Positions 1-9,084 are shown, counted from the stretch's first letter. The stretch is 64,000 bases of DNA from Irineochytrium annulatum (GCA_027600665.1 JADGJL010000001.1:62001-126000), one strand, 5' to 3'. Numbers and translations: made by a program. The notes: generated by a model from the letters alone, not told the origin.

Positions 1-420
1 TGTAGCATATTCACGAGTTGAAGCGTCGTTATTGTACTCTTTCTCCAGTGAACCGTTAATGACCTGACTGTCAGGTCCTTCATCGTACATGGCCCAAAAC
101 GAAATATGAACCGTGCTGCCCTTCTGTACATGGTCCATTACTTCAATTAAGGGTCCATGGAACGTTTCGGTACGGGAAGAGGTTCTCAGACTGCGTGTGC
201 TGTCGTGACCTTGCGCTACGATATCAAGCTTTTCACTCGCCCGTGGACGCCATTGTCCCAACGCACCATCTTCAAAATTAGCCTCGAACAGCACTTCATC
301 ATCGCCCGTCTTAACGTCAGCAGCCGCTTGAGCACGTGTCCCTCCTGTTCCCACACTCGGGAACAAACTGAAGATCAATACCGCCGACAAGCACAAGCTC
401 CACCATTTTCTCAAATGCAT
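1..420 (-). CDS. secreted CBM22-bearing xylanase-like protein, N-terminal part (3' end outside window)
   Basis: The first 140 codons of a gene that runs off the left edge. The start ATG at 420 follows a strong AGGAGG site. Residues 1-33 are a signal peptide: basic MHLRKWW, a hydrophobic stretch, then an A-x-A type cut near TRAQAA. From about residue 43 the sequence resembles carbohydrate-binding module family 22 (pattern FEDG-LGQWRPRxSEKL, then STRSLRTSSRTETFHGP and VHISFWAMY). This module normally sits at the N-terminus of family 10 endo-xylanases, so a secreted xylan-degrading enzyme is the likely product, but the catalytic domain is not in the window. A CcpA-type cre site overlaps its promoter and a LacI-type regulator lies just upstream in the same direction. 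Confidence 0.75.
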   Translation of the reverse strand, partial: MHLRKWWSLCLSAVLIFSLFPSVGTGGTRAQAAADVKTGDDEVLFEANFEDGALGQWRPRASEKLDIVAQGHDSTRSLRTSSRTETFHGPLIEVMDHVQKGSTVHISFWAMYDEGPDSQVINGSLEKEYNNDASTREYAT

Positions 421-526
421 CCGATCTCCTCCTTGGTTGTTTGTGAAGAGTAACCTCTGTTCTGTCATGCGTCCGCCCTTCACAAGTTCGTTGGGCAGGA
501 TTGGATAGACATTATTCAACAGAAAT

Positions 527-545
527 TGTAAGCACTTTCATTATA
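527..545 (-). promoter_or_regulatory. -10 box with overlapping cre (CcpA) site upstream of the xylanase-like gene
   Basis: On the minus strand a consensus TATAAT (540-545) runs straight into a palindrome (527-540) whose plus-strand reading is TGTAAGCACTTTCA. This matches the cre consensus TGWAARCGYTWNCA at 13 of 14 positions. The site covers the predicted transcription start, about 107 bp before the start codon, where CcpA binding would repress. The -35 region is weak. A LacI-family repressor such as the neighbouring gene product could also use it. Confidence 0.6.
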
Positions 546-619
546 CGATTGCCAGCAAACTTTGTTTACCCGTTAAACTATAGGACTTCTTCTAAAATCT
601 TCACCATAATATAGAACGA

Positions 620-648
620 CAAAAAGCACAGCTTGTTCGCTGTGCTAC
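620..648 (-). terminator. Rho-independent terminator after the LacI-type gene
   Basis: On the minus strand AGCACAG and CTGTGCT form a 7-bp stem around an 8-nt loop, followed directly by TTTTTGT. It separates the regulator gene from the xylanase-like gene, which therefore has its own promoter. Confidence 0.7.
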
Positions 649-661
649 GTGTGAAACGTCT

Positions 662-1666
662 TTACACTTTTAAAGGCGCTGTCGTCTGACGGATGACCAA
701 ATTGGAAGGTTCCGTCACAACGGGTGGAGAATAAGACGGATTCTCAATCATGGCAATCAGATATTCTATGGACTTAATGCCAATCGAATAGATATTCTGA
801 TTCACCGTGGTCAGTCCCGGTTTGAATACTTCAGCATAATATGTGTTGTCAAATCCGACAACAGAAATATCTTCTGGCACACTCAGTCCATGCTTTTCAA
901 TTTCATGAATTGCCCCAAAGGCAGACATGTCTGATGCGCAGACAATCCCCGTCGGTTGATCCTGAAGTGCCAACAATCTTCTTGCAGCCTTGCTACCGCC
1001 ATCAAATGAGTAATCGCAAACTTCCAGATATATCGTAGAATACGGAATGCCGCATTCTCGCAGTCCTTCCCGATATCCTTCCAATCGCAGATTAGCTACG
1101 GCAGGTCCGAGTGTTCCCGAGATATAAGCAATCTTGCGGTGTCCGAGCTCATACAGATGTTTGACACTCATGGAGATGCCGTTTGCGTTATCCGTAGTAA
1201 TGTAACCGGCGCGTTTGCCCAACAGGTCCGTATCGATAAACATTGTTGGGATCTCTGCATCCACCAGTTCCTGAATACTCGCGTTATCTCTGCCTTCCCC
1301 GAATACCACCACACCATCCACATTACGACTGCGGCAATGTTTGATGAACGAGTACGTCGGATCATCGAATCGTGTAGACAACCGGACCAGATCATAACCA
1401 CTGTTCTCTAGCGCAGTCTTAATCCCTTCCAGCAATTCCGACACAAAAGGGTTTGTAAATGGGACCGTCAACAATACACCTACCGTCCATGAACGGCGTT
1501 TTACAAGTCCACGTGCGACCACATTCGGTTGATATTTCAATAATTCGATGGCTATATTGACTTTTTTGCGTGTTTTTTCACTTACATCAGGATAATCGTT
1601 TATCACTTTGGAAACGGTTGCAACAGATACTCCCGCTTCCTTGGCCACATCATGGATAGAAGCCAT
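662..1666 (-). CDS. LacI/GalR-family transcriptional regulator
   Basis: A 334-residue repressor of the usual LacI length. The N-terminal helix-turn-helix is residues 2-25 (HDVAKEAGVSVATVSKVI), followed by the hinge helix region near LKYQPNVVARGL and a periplasmic-binding-type effector domain from about residue 60. It probably binds a sugar or oligosaccharide and controls nearby carbohydrate genes. The best candidate target is the CBM22 xylanase-like gene directly downstream, but the effector cannot be read from sequence. The ATG at 1666 has a GAGGTGATC ribosome site. A terminator follows it. Confidence 0.85.
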   Translation of the reverse strand: MASIHDVAKEAGVSVATVSKVINDYPDVSEKTRKKVNIAIELLKYQPNVVARGLVKRRSWTVGVLLTVPFTNPFVSELLEGIKTALENSGYDLVRLSTRFDDPTYSFIKHCRSRNVDGVVVFGEGRDNASIQELVDAEIPTMFIDTDLLGKRAGYITTDNANGISMSVKHLYELGHRKIAYISGTLGPAVANLRLEGYREGLRECGIPYSTIYLEVCDYSFDGGSKAARRLLALQDQPTGIVCASDMSAFGAIHEIEKHGLSVPEDISVVGFDNTYYAEVFKPGLTTVNQNIYSIGIKSIEYLIAMIENPSYSPPVVTEPSNLVIRQTTAPLKV

Positions 1667-1740
1667 CTGATCACCTCAACCTCTTTCAAATCCCCTGTCT
1701 CCGGCTGCATTTTCCATAACATCGGCAGGTTTGTCTACCC

Positions 1741-1746
1741 ATTATA
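1741..1746 (-). promoter_or_regulatory. candidate -10 box for the LacI-type gene
   Basis: A consensus TATAAT on the minus strand 75 bp before the start codon at 1666. No convincing -35 sequence precedes it. Confidence 0.35.
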
Positions 1747-1795
1747 GCTTAAAACAGCCTGAAACGGTATGGAAGGTTCCTATTGCTTTTAACGT

Positions 1796-2836
1796 CTATT
1801 CCTGTTGTTCCAGATTCTTCAAATCCAGAGACAGTTTCTCCATTGTTGTTGCAAATACAGCCAGTTCAGCCGAGCGTGAAGCTTGGCTACGTGCTCCACG
1901 AGACGTATGATCCGACTCTTGCTGCACACTACTTAGTTTCTTCATGATCTGCTCTAGATTAGACTGAATTTTACCCTGGGCATCCCGGGAACTGGCTGCG
2001 AGCTTGCGCACCTCACTGGCGACGACCTCGAAGCCACGACCGAACTCTCCTGCATGAGCAGCTTCAATCGCTGCATTCAGGCCGACAAGATGACTCTGAT
2101 CCGATATCTCGCGAATGAGTTCACCCATTTTTCCAATCTGCTGGATCTCCCCGGTCAACTCCGTGAGCAGAACTTGAGCCTGATCCTGAGAAGCAGCTGT
2201 TTCTTTGGCCACATTCGAGATAGCCAGCGCATTTTCATTCAGTTCACTGATCATGCCTGTAAGCTCTTGGGTAATTTGCGTGATCGCCTGCAAAGTATGT
2301 TGTTGATCATCGGCAAGCTGATGTAACTTTTCTTTTTCTTTCTTCTCATATGCCTCAAGGACAAGCTGTGAATCCAGATTAAACATTTTACTGAGCGCCT
2401 GAATGACAAGATGCCAGGAATCAGGGATAACCTGCTGGAATATGCTCGTTGCAATATCAAGGTAAACCATATAGGTACCCAGATAATAATCTTCGGACAG
2501 GCCAATACGGGAATGCACAAGCCCAATCGCAATACGTTGTTCAATATATGCGTCGTCCACGATTCCATCCGTCATCGATAACCAGTACATCTTCTGTGTT
2601 TCCTTTAGACGATCAATTGTAGAGAATCGGGCAATCAGATCTACCAGATCAGGATAATTCCCCACGTGATTGTAGAAATGATCCACCACTTCATTCACGA
2701 CTTTTTTAAAAACAGGCCGATGATCGGCAAGCAGTGCCAGATCTCTTGCGGTTAATCCCATGTAATCAAGTTGCTTCTGTCTTGTTGCGGAAATACTGCT
2801 CATATCTGGTTCAGTCAGCTCCTTAATAAACACCAT
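1796..2836 (-). CDS. globin-coupled chemoreceptor, HemAT-like
   Basis: A soluble sensor of about 346 residues. The N-terminal half is a protoglobin-type sensor domain with the signature [10 protein letters not shown], whose His is the likely proximal haem ligand. The C-terminal half is a methyl-accepting signalling domain with the hairpin sequence [20 protein letters not shown] and EVRKLA. Bacillus HemAT senses O2 through haem and signals to CheA; the same role is inferred. It is about 85 residues shorter than B. subtilis HemAT, mainly in the signalling domain, and has no membrane segment. The start is uncertain: a -10 TATAAT at 2864-2869 rules out starts upstream of about 2857. ATG 2836 and ATG 2803 both fit but neither has a well-spaced ribosome site. 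Confidence 0.8.
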   Translation of the reverse strand: MVFIKELTEPDMSSISATRQKQLDYMGLTARDLALLADHRPVFKKVVNEVVDHFYNHVGNYPDLVDLIARFSTIDRLKETQKMYWLSMTDGIVDDAYIEQRIAIGLVHSRIGLSEDYYLGTYMVYLDIATSIFQQVIPDSWHLVIQALSKMFNLDSQLVLEAYEKKEKEKLHQLADDQQHTLQAITQITQELTGMISELNENALAISNVAKETAASQDQAQVLLTELTGEIQQIGKMGELIREISDQSHLVGLNAAIEAAHAGEFGRGFEVVASEVRKLAASSRDAQGKIQSNLEQIMKKLSSVQQESDHTSRGARSQASRSAELAVFATTMEKLSLDLKNLEQQE

Positions 2837-2863
2837 TACTTTAAATTGTAAATATATGTATTG

Positions 2864-2869
2864 ATTATA
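2864..2869 (-). promoter_or_regulatory. -10 box for the globin-coupled receptor
   Basis: Consensus TATAAT on the minus strand, giving a predicted start near 2857. The -35 is poor. It helps exclude the longest reading of the gene. Confidence 0.4.
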
Positions 2870-2968
2870 GACTAAAATACCCAAACTTACATACACCTTT
2901 AGAACTAATTCACCGTAAAATTAACCTTATTTGTCAGTATTTCAGATTAATAAGATGCTTATGGAACT

Positions 2969-3020
2969 AAAAAGGCCCTGACTCTGCTGTGAAGGAGCCT
3001 CACAGCAGACATCAGAAGCC
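2969..3020 (-). terminator. terminator after prkA
   Basis: On the minus strand TCTGCTGTGA pairs with TCACAGCAGA, extended outward by CTGA/TCAG and GGC/GCC, and ends in TTTTT. A strong Rho-independent terminator. Confidence 0.75.
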
Positions 3021-3044
3021 TGATCCGGAATGGTTCGTTGCCGA

Positions 3045-4940
3045 TTAGCGATTAAGCAGACTGCCCACATAGCGTAGCAGTTCATTGGCGCTGGCTGCGG
3101 TATATCCATGTTCTTCAATTAAGCGTTTGATCACTTCATTCATTCGTTTCAATTGGGTTGCATCTGGTGTTTTGGTGGAGGTTGTAATCTTGACGATGTC
3201 TTTCAGATCTGTAAACAACTTCTTCTCAATCGCTTCACGCAGACGGTCATGGCTGCTGTACTCGAATTTGCGCTCCTTACGGGAGTACGCCGAGATTCGG
3301 ATTAGAATCTCTTCCCTGAATGCTTTCTTTGCATTCTCGGAGATTCCGATCTGCTCCTCGATGGAACGCATCAAACGCTCATCCGGGTCCATTTCTTCAT
3401 CCGTGAGTGGATCACGAATTTTGGACCAGTTGCAGAATGCTTCAATGTTGTCCAGATAGTTCTCAAATAATGTTCTCGCCGACTCCTCGAATGAGTACAC
3501 AAATGCTTTCTGTACTTCCTTCTTGGCCAGTTCGTCATACTCCTTGCGTGCAAGAGCAATAAAATTCAGATAACGCTCCCGCTCTTCTTTCGTAATGGAA
3601 GCATGTTGGTCCAGACCGTCCTTGATGGCCCGCAGAATGTCCAACGCGTTAATGCACTGAAGATTTTGCTTGATCAAAGCACTGGAGATCCGATTGATGA
3701 CATACCGCGGATCAATGCCGGACATCCCTTCATCCAGATACTCATTTTGCATCTCTCGCAGATCGGCTTCTTTATAACCTTCCACTTCCTCACCGTCATA
3801 CATCCGCATTTTTTTCACGAGATCCATGCCTTGTTTCTTCGTTTCCTTCAAGCGGGTAAGTATGGAAAAAATGGCTGCAGTCCGCAATGCATGCGGTGCA
3901 ATATGAACATGCTTCATGTCACTTTGCTGAATGAGCTTGGCATAGATTTTCTCTTCCTCGGATACTTTCAGGTTGTATGGAATCGGCATGACAATCATCC
4001 GGGATTGCAGTGCCTCATTCTTCTTGTTGGAGATAAAAGACTTATACTCCGATTCATTCGTATGCGCCACAATCATCTCATCTGCACTGATTAAGGCGAA
4101 ACGTCCTGCTTTGAAATTCCCCTCCTGTGTAAGCGACAACAGATTCCACAGAAATTTCTCATCACACTTCAACATCTCCTGGAACTCCATCAATCCGCGG
4201 TTCGCCTTGTTCAACTCTCCATCAAAACGATAGGCACGTGGATCGGATTCAGAACCAAACTCGGTAATGGTGGAGAAGTCGATGCTACCCGTCAGATCGG
4301 CAATATCCTGCGATTTCGGATCGGAAGGACTGAATGTTCCTATCCCCACCCGATTATCCTCGGAAACAATAACCCGTTCCACAGGCACCTTGCTGATATC
4401 ACCGCCATATTCGGTACGGAGTCTCATTTGGCAAGATGGGCAAAGGTTCCCCTCAATACGAACTCCAATTTCCTTTTCCACTTCAGGACGAAGTTCCAAT
4501 GGAATCAGATGCAGTGGCTCCTCATGCATCGGGCATCCATCAATAGCATAGATAGCACCTTTTTTTGTCCGCGAGAATTGTTCAAGCCCCCGCTTCAGCA
4601 ACGTCACTAGCGTCGATTTACCTCCACTTACGGGACCCATAAGCAGCAAGATCCGCTTACGTACATCCAGGCGGCGTGCTGCTGAGTGAAAGTATTCTTC
4701 AACCAGCTTTTCAATGGATCGATCCAATCCAAAGATCTCCTGCTCAAAAAACTTGTACCGCTTATGCCCACCTACTTCTTCCACGCCAAACGATTCAATC
4801 ATTTCATACACTCTGGCGTGAGCCGTCATTGCCGGAGTCGGGTCCTCTCTCAGCAGTTCAATATAATCTTCAAATGTTCCGTTCCATGTCAAACGGTCAC
4901 TCTCTGCCCGATGTTCCGCAACGCGTTCAAAAATATTCAT
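3045..4940 (-). CDS. prkA: PrkA family AAA+ protein (serine kinase / protease)
   Basis: 631 residues, the same length as B. subtilis PrkA. A Walker A motif, GPVSGGKST, is at 102-110 in the AAA-type PrkA N-terminal domain, and the kinase-like C-terminal domain follows. The family was first described as a protein kinase, later as an ATP-dependent Lon-like protease; in Bacillus it acts early in sporulation in the mother cell. A CxxC pair (NLCPSCQMR) may bind metal. The start at 4940 is chosen for its GGGAGG site; 22 upstream codons are probably not translated. In Bacillus and many others prkA is followed by yhbH or spoVR; here it stands alone with its own terminator. Confidence 0.92.
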   Translation of the reverse strand: MNIFERVAEHRAESDRLTWNGTFEDYIELLREDPTPAMTAHARVYEMIESFGVEEVGGHKRYKFFEQEIFGLDRSIEKLVEEYFHSAARRLDVRKRILLLMGPVSGGKSTLVTLLKRGLEQFSRTKKGAIYAIDGCPMHEEPLHLIPLELRPEVEKEIGVRIEGNLCPSCQMRLRTEYGGDISKVPVERVIVSEDNRVGIGTFSPSDPKSQDIADLTGSIDFSTITEFGSESDPRAYRFDGELNKANRGLMEFQEMLKCDEKFLWNLLSLTQEGNFKAGRFALISADEMIVAHTNESEYKSFISNKKNEALQSRMIVMPIPYNLKVSEEEKIYAKLIQQSDMKHVHIAPHALRTAAIFSILTRLKETKKQGMDLVKKMRMYDGEEVEGYKEADLREMQNEYLDEGMSGIDPRYVINRISSALIKQNLQCINALDILRAIKDGLDQHASITKEERERYLNFIALARKEYDELAKKEVQKAFVYSFEESARTLFENYLDNIEAFCNWSKIRDPLTDEEMDPDERLMRSIEEQIGISENAKKAFREEILIRISAYSRKERKFEYSSHDRLREAIEKKLFTDLKDIVKITTSTKTPDATQLKRMNEVIKRLIEEHGYTAASANELLRYVGSLLNR

Positions 4941-4978
4941 GCTTGGTACCTCCCATGGCTCCTTTAGTGTGATTGTCA

Positions 4979-4996
4979 ACCATTCCGAATGGTATG
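4979..4996. promoter_or_regulatory. palindrome and possible sigma-E-like -10 in the prkA leader
   Basis: ACCATTCCGAATGGT (4979-4993) is a perfect 7-1-7 palindrome 38 bp before the prkA start. Overlapping it on the minus strand is CATACCAT (4989-4996), which matches the sigma-E -10 pattern CATACANT at 7 of 8 positions. The matching -35 is weak. The rest of the 359-bp gap up to 5299 shows nothing else clear. Confidence 0.35.
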
Positions 4997-5299
4997 AAGA
5001 AATCAATAGAATTGCGGCTCCTGCTTGAATACCAATCTTGCGGTCCTGTGAAGTCCCGCCACCCTCTGTCCAAACATCTTGTTTTGTTGTGAAAAGTGTA
5101 TTACATACCTATGCGGCAATTCGGATAAGTTGACCTCTTTTTTTCAATCCATGGCTTCGAATTTTGGCTTTTCCCTGTTCTATCAGACATCTTGTGCGTT
5201 CAGAAAAAAAAGAACGAATATGATATAATGAGGGTTCTAATTCAGGAAACCGGACAATGCGGTCAGAACTCTGACTACTTTGGGAAAGGAGCACGAACG

Positions 5300-6145
5300 A
5301 TGGCTGTGCAATACGAAACCGAATTATATTCGCCTGTGAAGGCTTTCTTCGAGCAGCGTGGCTTCGACGTAAAGGCGGAAGTTAGACATTGTGACCTCGT
5401 AGGGGTCAGATCGGATCAGGAGGAACCACTGATTGTGGAGATGAAAAAAACATTTAATCTCTCCCTGTTGTTGCAAGGCATGCAGCGCTTGAAGCTTAGC
5501 CCGTTCGTGTATTTGGCCGTCGAGCGCAATCGCAGCAAACGTGGCGCCGTGAACCAACGCTGGAGCGAACTGACTGCATTATGCAGACAGCTTGGTCTGG
5601 GGCTGCTGACGGTCACATTTTACAAAACCAAACCTCCCTTAATTGATGTATTATGCGAGCCTTCTGCACAGACTCCCCTCACTGGCCGCAATCAGGTTGC
5701 TCGCAAAAGTGGTGTTCGGCGGAAACGCCTGCTTAAGGAATTCGACGAACGCAGCGGTGATTATAATACGGGAGGCAGCACACGCAGACAGCTGGTCACG
5801 GCATATCGTGAAAAGGCCTTACGAGTCGCATCTGCTCTGCGAACGAACGGAGAATCCTCTCCCGCCACACTTGCCAGACAGACGGGTGTAGGTTCTGCCG
5901 CGGCGATTCTGCAAAAGAATTATTATGGCTGGTTTGAACGCCTCTCCCGAGGGAAATATATTCTGACGATTAAGGGAGTACAAGCGTTAACCGAGCATGC
6001 ACACATGCTTGAGGATAATGATATGATTGAACGAACCATTAATGAACTTGATGTAACGTATTCCGTATCTGGTGAACATAAGGACGACCTTGCACATATC
6101 GCTGAAACCGCGGAGCAATACTTGAAAAATACAGGCCATAACTGA
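5300..6145 (+). CDS. DUF2161 family protein with a PD-(D/E)xK nuclease-like core
   Basis: 281 residues. The N-terminal part carries an endonuclease-fold signature: CDLVG with Asp32, then LIVEMKK with Glu47 and Lys49 (D-x14-E-x-K), preceded by a helix with Glu6/Glu8. The middle is basic (RKSGVRRKRLLKEF, about 135-148), and the C-terminal part looks like a winged helix (LARQTGVGSAAAILQKNYYG, near 200-220). A DNA-acting enzyme is plausible, but no substrate is known to me. The start at 5300 is chosen for GGAAAGGAG; an upstream in-frame ATG lacks a ribosome site. Single gene with a bidirectional terminator after it. Confidence 0.75.
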   Translation: MAVQYETELYSPVKAFFEQRGFDVKAEVRHCDLVGVRSDQEEPLIVEMKKTFNLSLLLQGMQRLKLSPFVYLAVERNRSKRGAVNQRWSELTALCRQLGLGLLTVTFYKTKPPLIDVLCEPSAQTPLTGRNQVARKSGVRRKRLLKEFDERSGDYNTGGSTRRQLVTAYREKALRVASALRTNGESSPATLARQTGVGSAAAILQKNYYGWFERLSRGKYILTIKGVQALTEHAHMLEDNDMIERTINELDVTYSVSGEHKDDLAHIAETAEQYLKNTGHN

Positions 6146-6186
6146 TATGGAAACACTCGAAGTACGTGATATGAAAATGAGAATGC

Positions 6187-6227
6187 AAAAACACCTGTAA
6201 TCTCCAGAGGAGACAACAGGTGTTTTT
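6187..6227. terminator. bidirectional terminator between DUF2161 gene and azoR
   Basis: ACACCTGT and ACAGGTGT arms with AAAAA on the left and TTTTT on the right, so it can stop transcription from both convergent genes. Confidence 0.8.
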
Positions 6228-6252
6228 ATGTGTTACATATAGAAGATTGTTA

Positions 6253-6879
6253 TTAGAAGCTTGCTGCTACTTCGGAAGCCAATTTCAGACCTGCAGTAAC
6301 AATCTCTTCAGCACGATCTGCAGAAGCGTTATGTCCTTCAACGATAACCACTTCAGGGCTTTGAATACCCCACAAGCCGAGAACTGTTTTCAGGAAGTTC
6401 AGGGACATTTCAGCAGCTGCCATTGGACCTTCGGAGTACACGCCACCACGTGCGTTAAGCAAAGCTACTTTTTTGTCGCCAGCAAGTCCTACAGGACCTT
6501 CAGCAGTGTATTTGAATGTTTTACCAGCTTGGCTCAGGTAAGCAATGTAGTTTACCAATGGTGCAGGAACAGTGAAGTTCCAGAGCGGGAATGCAAATAC
6601 CACTTTGTCAGCTGCCAAGAATTGATCTTGAAGCTGTGCTGCAAGTGAAGCTGCTTTTTGCTCGTCAGCTGTCAGTTCAAAACCGTTAGCTGCTTTGTAA
6701 GTACCTGTGATTGCAGTGTTACCATAGAATGGGAATTCTGTATTGTAGAGATCCAACTCAGTAACTGTGTCACCTGGGTGGGACTCTTTGTATGCGCTCA
6801 AGAATGCATCGTACAATTTAACGCTGACTGCTTGATCTGCAGGACGGTCATTTGCTTTAACGAATAAAATATTAGACAT
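6253..6879 (-). CDS. azoR: FMN-dependent NADH-azoreductase
   Basis: 208 residues, typical of the AzoR/flavodoxin-fold family. Begins with ILFVKANDRP, has the FMN-site segment FAFPLWNFTVPAPLVNYI (about 95-112) and ALLNARGGVYSEGP near 143-156. These dimeric cytoplasmic enzymes reduce quinones and azo dyes with NADH and are often induced by thiol or quinone stress. The start at 6879 is chosen for its GGGGGAAAA site; a 28-codon upstream extension is unlikely. Stands alone and converges on the DUF2161 gene. Confidence 0.92.
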   Translation of the reverse strand: MSNILFVKANDRPADQAVSVKLYDAFLSAYKESHPGDTVTELDLYNTEFPFYGNTAITGTYKAANGFELTADEQKAASLAAQLQDQFLAADKVVFAFPLWNFTVPAPLVNYIAYLSQAGKTFKYTAEGPVGLAGDKKVALLNARGGVYSEGPMAAAEMSLNFLKTVLGLWGIQSPEVVIVEGHNASADRAEEIVTAGLKLASEVAASF

Positions 6880-7067
6880 GTTGAATTTTCCCCCGTTAGA
6901 TAAAATATATGAGTGCTCTTTCTGAACTGGCCACCATTGTAGCTTATATAAAGAAACCAACAACTCATTAATTCATATTATATATAAAAATGTTAGTGGA
7001 TGCAATAACGTAATCACTTTGGTCATGAACCAATTTTAATTTTGCCACAATCTATTTTGGATCTGTC

Positions 7068-8291
7068 TTAGCTACGAGCCGTAAATTCGGAAATGGCTTC
7101 ACTGATCAGATTCATGCCGAGCAGCAGTTCATCCCGACCCGGATGGCTAAAATTTAATCGAATGTAACGTTGATCCTGTACACCTGTAGAACATAGCGAT
7201 CCAGGCAGAAAAGATACCCCTTTGGGCAGAGCAGCCTTAAGCAGAGCGCCACTATCCAATCCTTCCGGCAACTGTACCCACAGATACATTCCACCCTCAG
7301 GAATGTTGTATTGACACCCTTTCCAGCCTGGTCTCTTCAACAGTTCAAGCATCAGTTTGAGTCTTGTCTTATACTCCCGATTCAACATGGACAGGTGATC
7401 ACTCCAACGAAACGGGGACTGGGCAAGCAATTGATACAACAGCCGCTGATTCATCGGGCTGGACTGACCATCGGCAATCCGTTTAACTGAGGCCATGGCC
7501 TGAATCAGTGCCGGGTGCCCCGCGGCCCATCCGGTTCGAAGAGCGGGCGCTACCGTTTTGCTGAATGAACCAATGTATAGAACATGTCCACCCTGATCTG
7601 CAGTATCCAGTGCAAAGAGTGAAGGGTATTTACGATAGAATTCCGTTGGCTCCAGGCCATCGAAATGAAGCTCCCCGTAAGAATCATCTTCCACTAGCAG
7701 TACACCATAGCGCGAACACAGTTCAAGGACAGCCTCCCGACGCTCCATACTCCACAAAGCACCTGTCGGATTTGAGAAACTGGGTGCAGCAAAAAGCAGC
7801 TTCGGTCTAACCTGCTGCATGTGATGCTCCAAAAGGTCTGGTAGTATGCCGTCCCGATCACCCATTACGGGCACAATCTTGGCTCCTTGCATTTCCAGAA
7901 CCTCAAGACAGCCTGGAGATGTAGGATGTTCAACCAGTACGGAATCTCCTGGCTCAAGTAATAGACGCATCACGAGATCGATGGCCTGCTGGGTACCAGT
8001 GGTCAACAGAATCTGCTCGGGTACCGTTCGTATGCCTTTGCGTGCATTCCAGTCCTTGTTCAGCCACTCTCTTAGGGGGGTGTAGCCTGCTGGCTCTCCA
8101 TATTGCAATGCGGAGGGGCCTGAACTAAAGACAGACACCGCTGCTTCTTCCAACAATTTGAAAGGAAACAACTCCTCCGCAGGCAATTCTTCTGCCAGAG
8201 AAATGAAATAATCTCTGCCAGACATCTCACGTATATCCCTCAGTGGTGATGACAAAAGCCTGTTGGTACGGGAAGCAAAGAAATATTTCAT
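7068..8291 (-). CDS. PLP-dependent aminotransferase, class I/II (2-aminoadipate transaminase-like)
   Basis: 407 residues. Fold-type I aminotransferase: TTGTQQAIDL near 97-106, PSFSNPTGALW near 170-180, VEDDSYGELHF, and the PLP lysine in IGSFSKTVAPALRTGW (Lys245). This arrangement resembles the aminotransferase half of MocR proteins and LysN-type enzymes, but no winged-helix domain is fused to it. The substrate is not evident; aromatic, branched-chain or 2-aminoadipate amino groups are typical for the group. It starts 136 bp after an unrelated regulator gene on the same strand. Confidence 0.85.
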   Translation of the reverse strand: MKYFFASRTNRLLSSPLRDIREMSGRDYFISLAEELPAEELFPFKLLEEAAVSVFSSGPSALQYGEPAGYTPLREWLNKDWNARKGIRTVPEQILLTTGTQQAIDLVMRLLLEPGDSVLVEHPTSPGCLEVLEMQGAKIVPVMGDRDGILPDLLEHHMQQVRPKLLFAAPSFSNPTGALWSMERREAVLELCSRYGVLLVEDDSYGELHFDGLEPTEFYRKYPSLFALDTADQGGHVLYIGSFSKTVAPALRTGWAAGHPALIQAMASVKRIADGQSSPMNQRLLYQLLAQSPFRWSDHLSMLNREYKTRLKLMLELLKRPGWKGCQYNIPEGGMYLWVQLPEGLDSGALLKAALPKGVSFLPGSLCSTGVQDQRYIRLNFSHPGRDELLLGMNLISEAISEFTARS

Positions 8292-8427
8292 CGATCCGTT
8301 CCCCTTTCATCCCTATTCCGAAACTGTACTCGCAGTCCGCAGCCCTACAACCTATTCGTGCTCGCCATCGAATATGACCGGATGCATATCGACCAGTTGT
8401 GATAATAAGAAGAACAAACCCGACTCG

Positions 8428-9084
8428 TCAGGATCCCGTCTTCACTTGTCTTGCATGCAAGGCATAACGTTCAATGGCCTGTGCTCTGCTGCTTACTTCC
8501 AGCTTCACGTATATTTTACGCAGGTAATTATCAATGGAACGTCTGCTAACGTTGATCTCATTCGCTATTTTATCATAGGTTACACCCTGAACAATTCTTT
8601 CCATGATAAAAGTTTCGGTTTCTGTTAATTCAATTACACGTGATTCTGTCGGAGACTCCACAGGTTGCGCCCACTCCGCACTGTTTAACCACGCCAATGG
8701 AATGGACACATGGCCCTCACGTAACCCAGAGATCAGATGAATCAGCTGGCTAGGGGAAGCCTGTTTGGATAACATGCCGCTTGCACCAAGACTCATCAGA
8801 TGACGAAACAGCTTCACATTATCTTCATCCGTCAGAATGATGATGTGACTGTGAGCTGACAGATTCTTCATCTGGGCAATATATTGATCGGCCGGGCCCT
8901 CTGGAAGACGATAATCCATCAGAATCAGATCAGGCTGGTGCATATTCACTAGATCGAGCCCTTCTGTTCCGGTCGAGGTCATGCCACGTACCGTCAGATC
9001 TTGCTGCTCTTCCAAAATCAATTTTGTACCGAGCATGCTGGTGGGGTGGATATCTACGATGACCACCTGCCATACTTTTTTCAT
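8428..9084 (-). CDS. orphan NarL/FixJ-type response regulator, ComA-like
   Basis: 218 residues: receiver domain (1-~120) with phospho-acceptor Asp57 (ILMDYR), and a LuxR-type helix-turn-helix near 150-205 (LTETETFIMERIVQG, ISRRSIDNYL-type recognition helix). The N-terminus resembles ComA of Bacillus (xHPxxMxGTKxIL). One oddity: receivers normally start with an acidic pair (VDDHP), but here it is VDIHP, so only Asp11 remains and Mg2+ binding and phosphorylation may be altered. No histidine kinase is adjacent, hence an orphan. Start at 9084 has GGGGGAACAACA before it. Confidence 0.85.
   Translation of the reverse strand: MKKVWQVVIVDIHPTSMLGTKLILEEQQDLTVRGMTSTGTEGLDLVNMHQPDLILMDYRLPEGPADQYIAQMKNLSAHSHIIILTDEDNVKLFRHLMSLGASGMLSKQASPSQLIHLISGLREGHVSIPLAWLNSAEWAQPVESPTESRVIELTETETFIMERIVQGVTYDKIANEINVSRRSIDNYLRKIYVKLEVSSRAQAIERYALHARQVKTGS

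Noticed and set aside
5192..5299. N-terminal extension of the DUF2161 gene
   Set aside because: The GGAAAGGAG site before 5300 lies inside it and the extension has no ribosome site.
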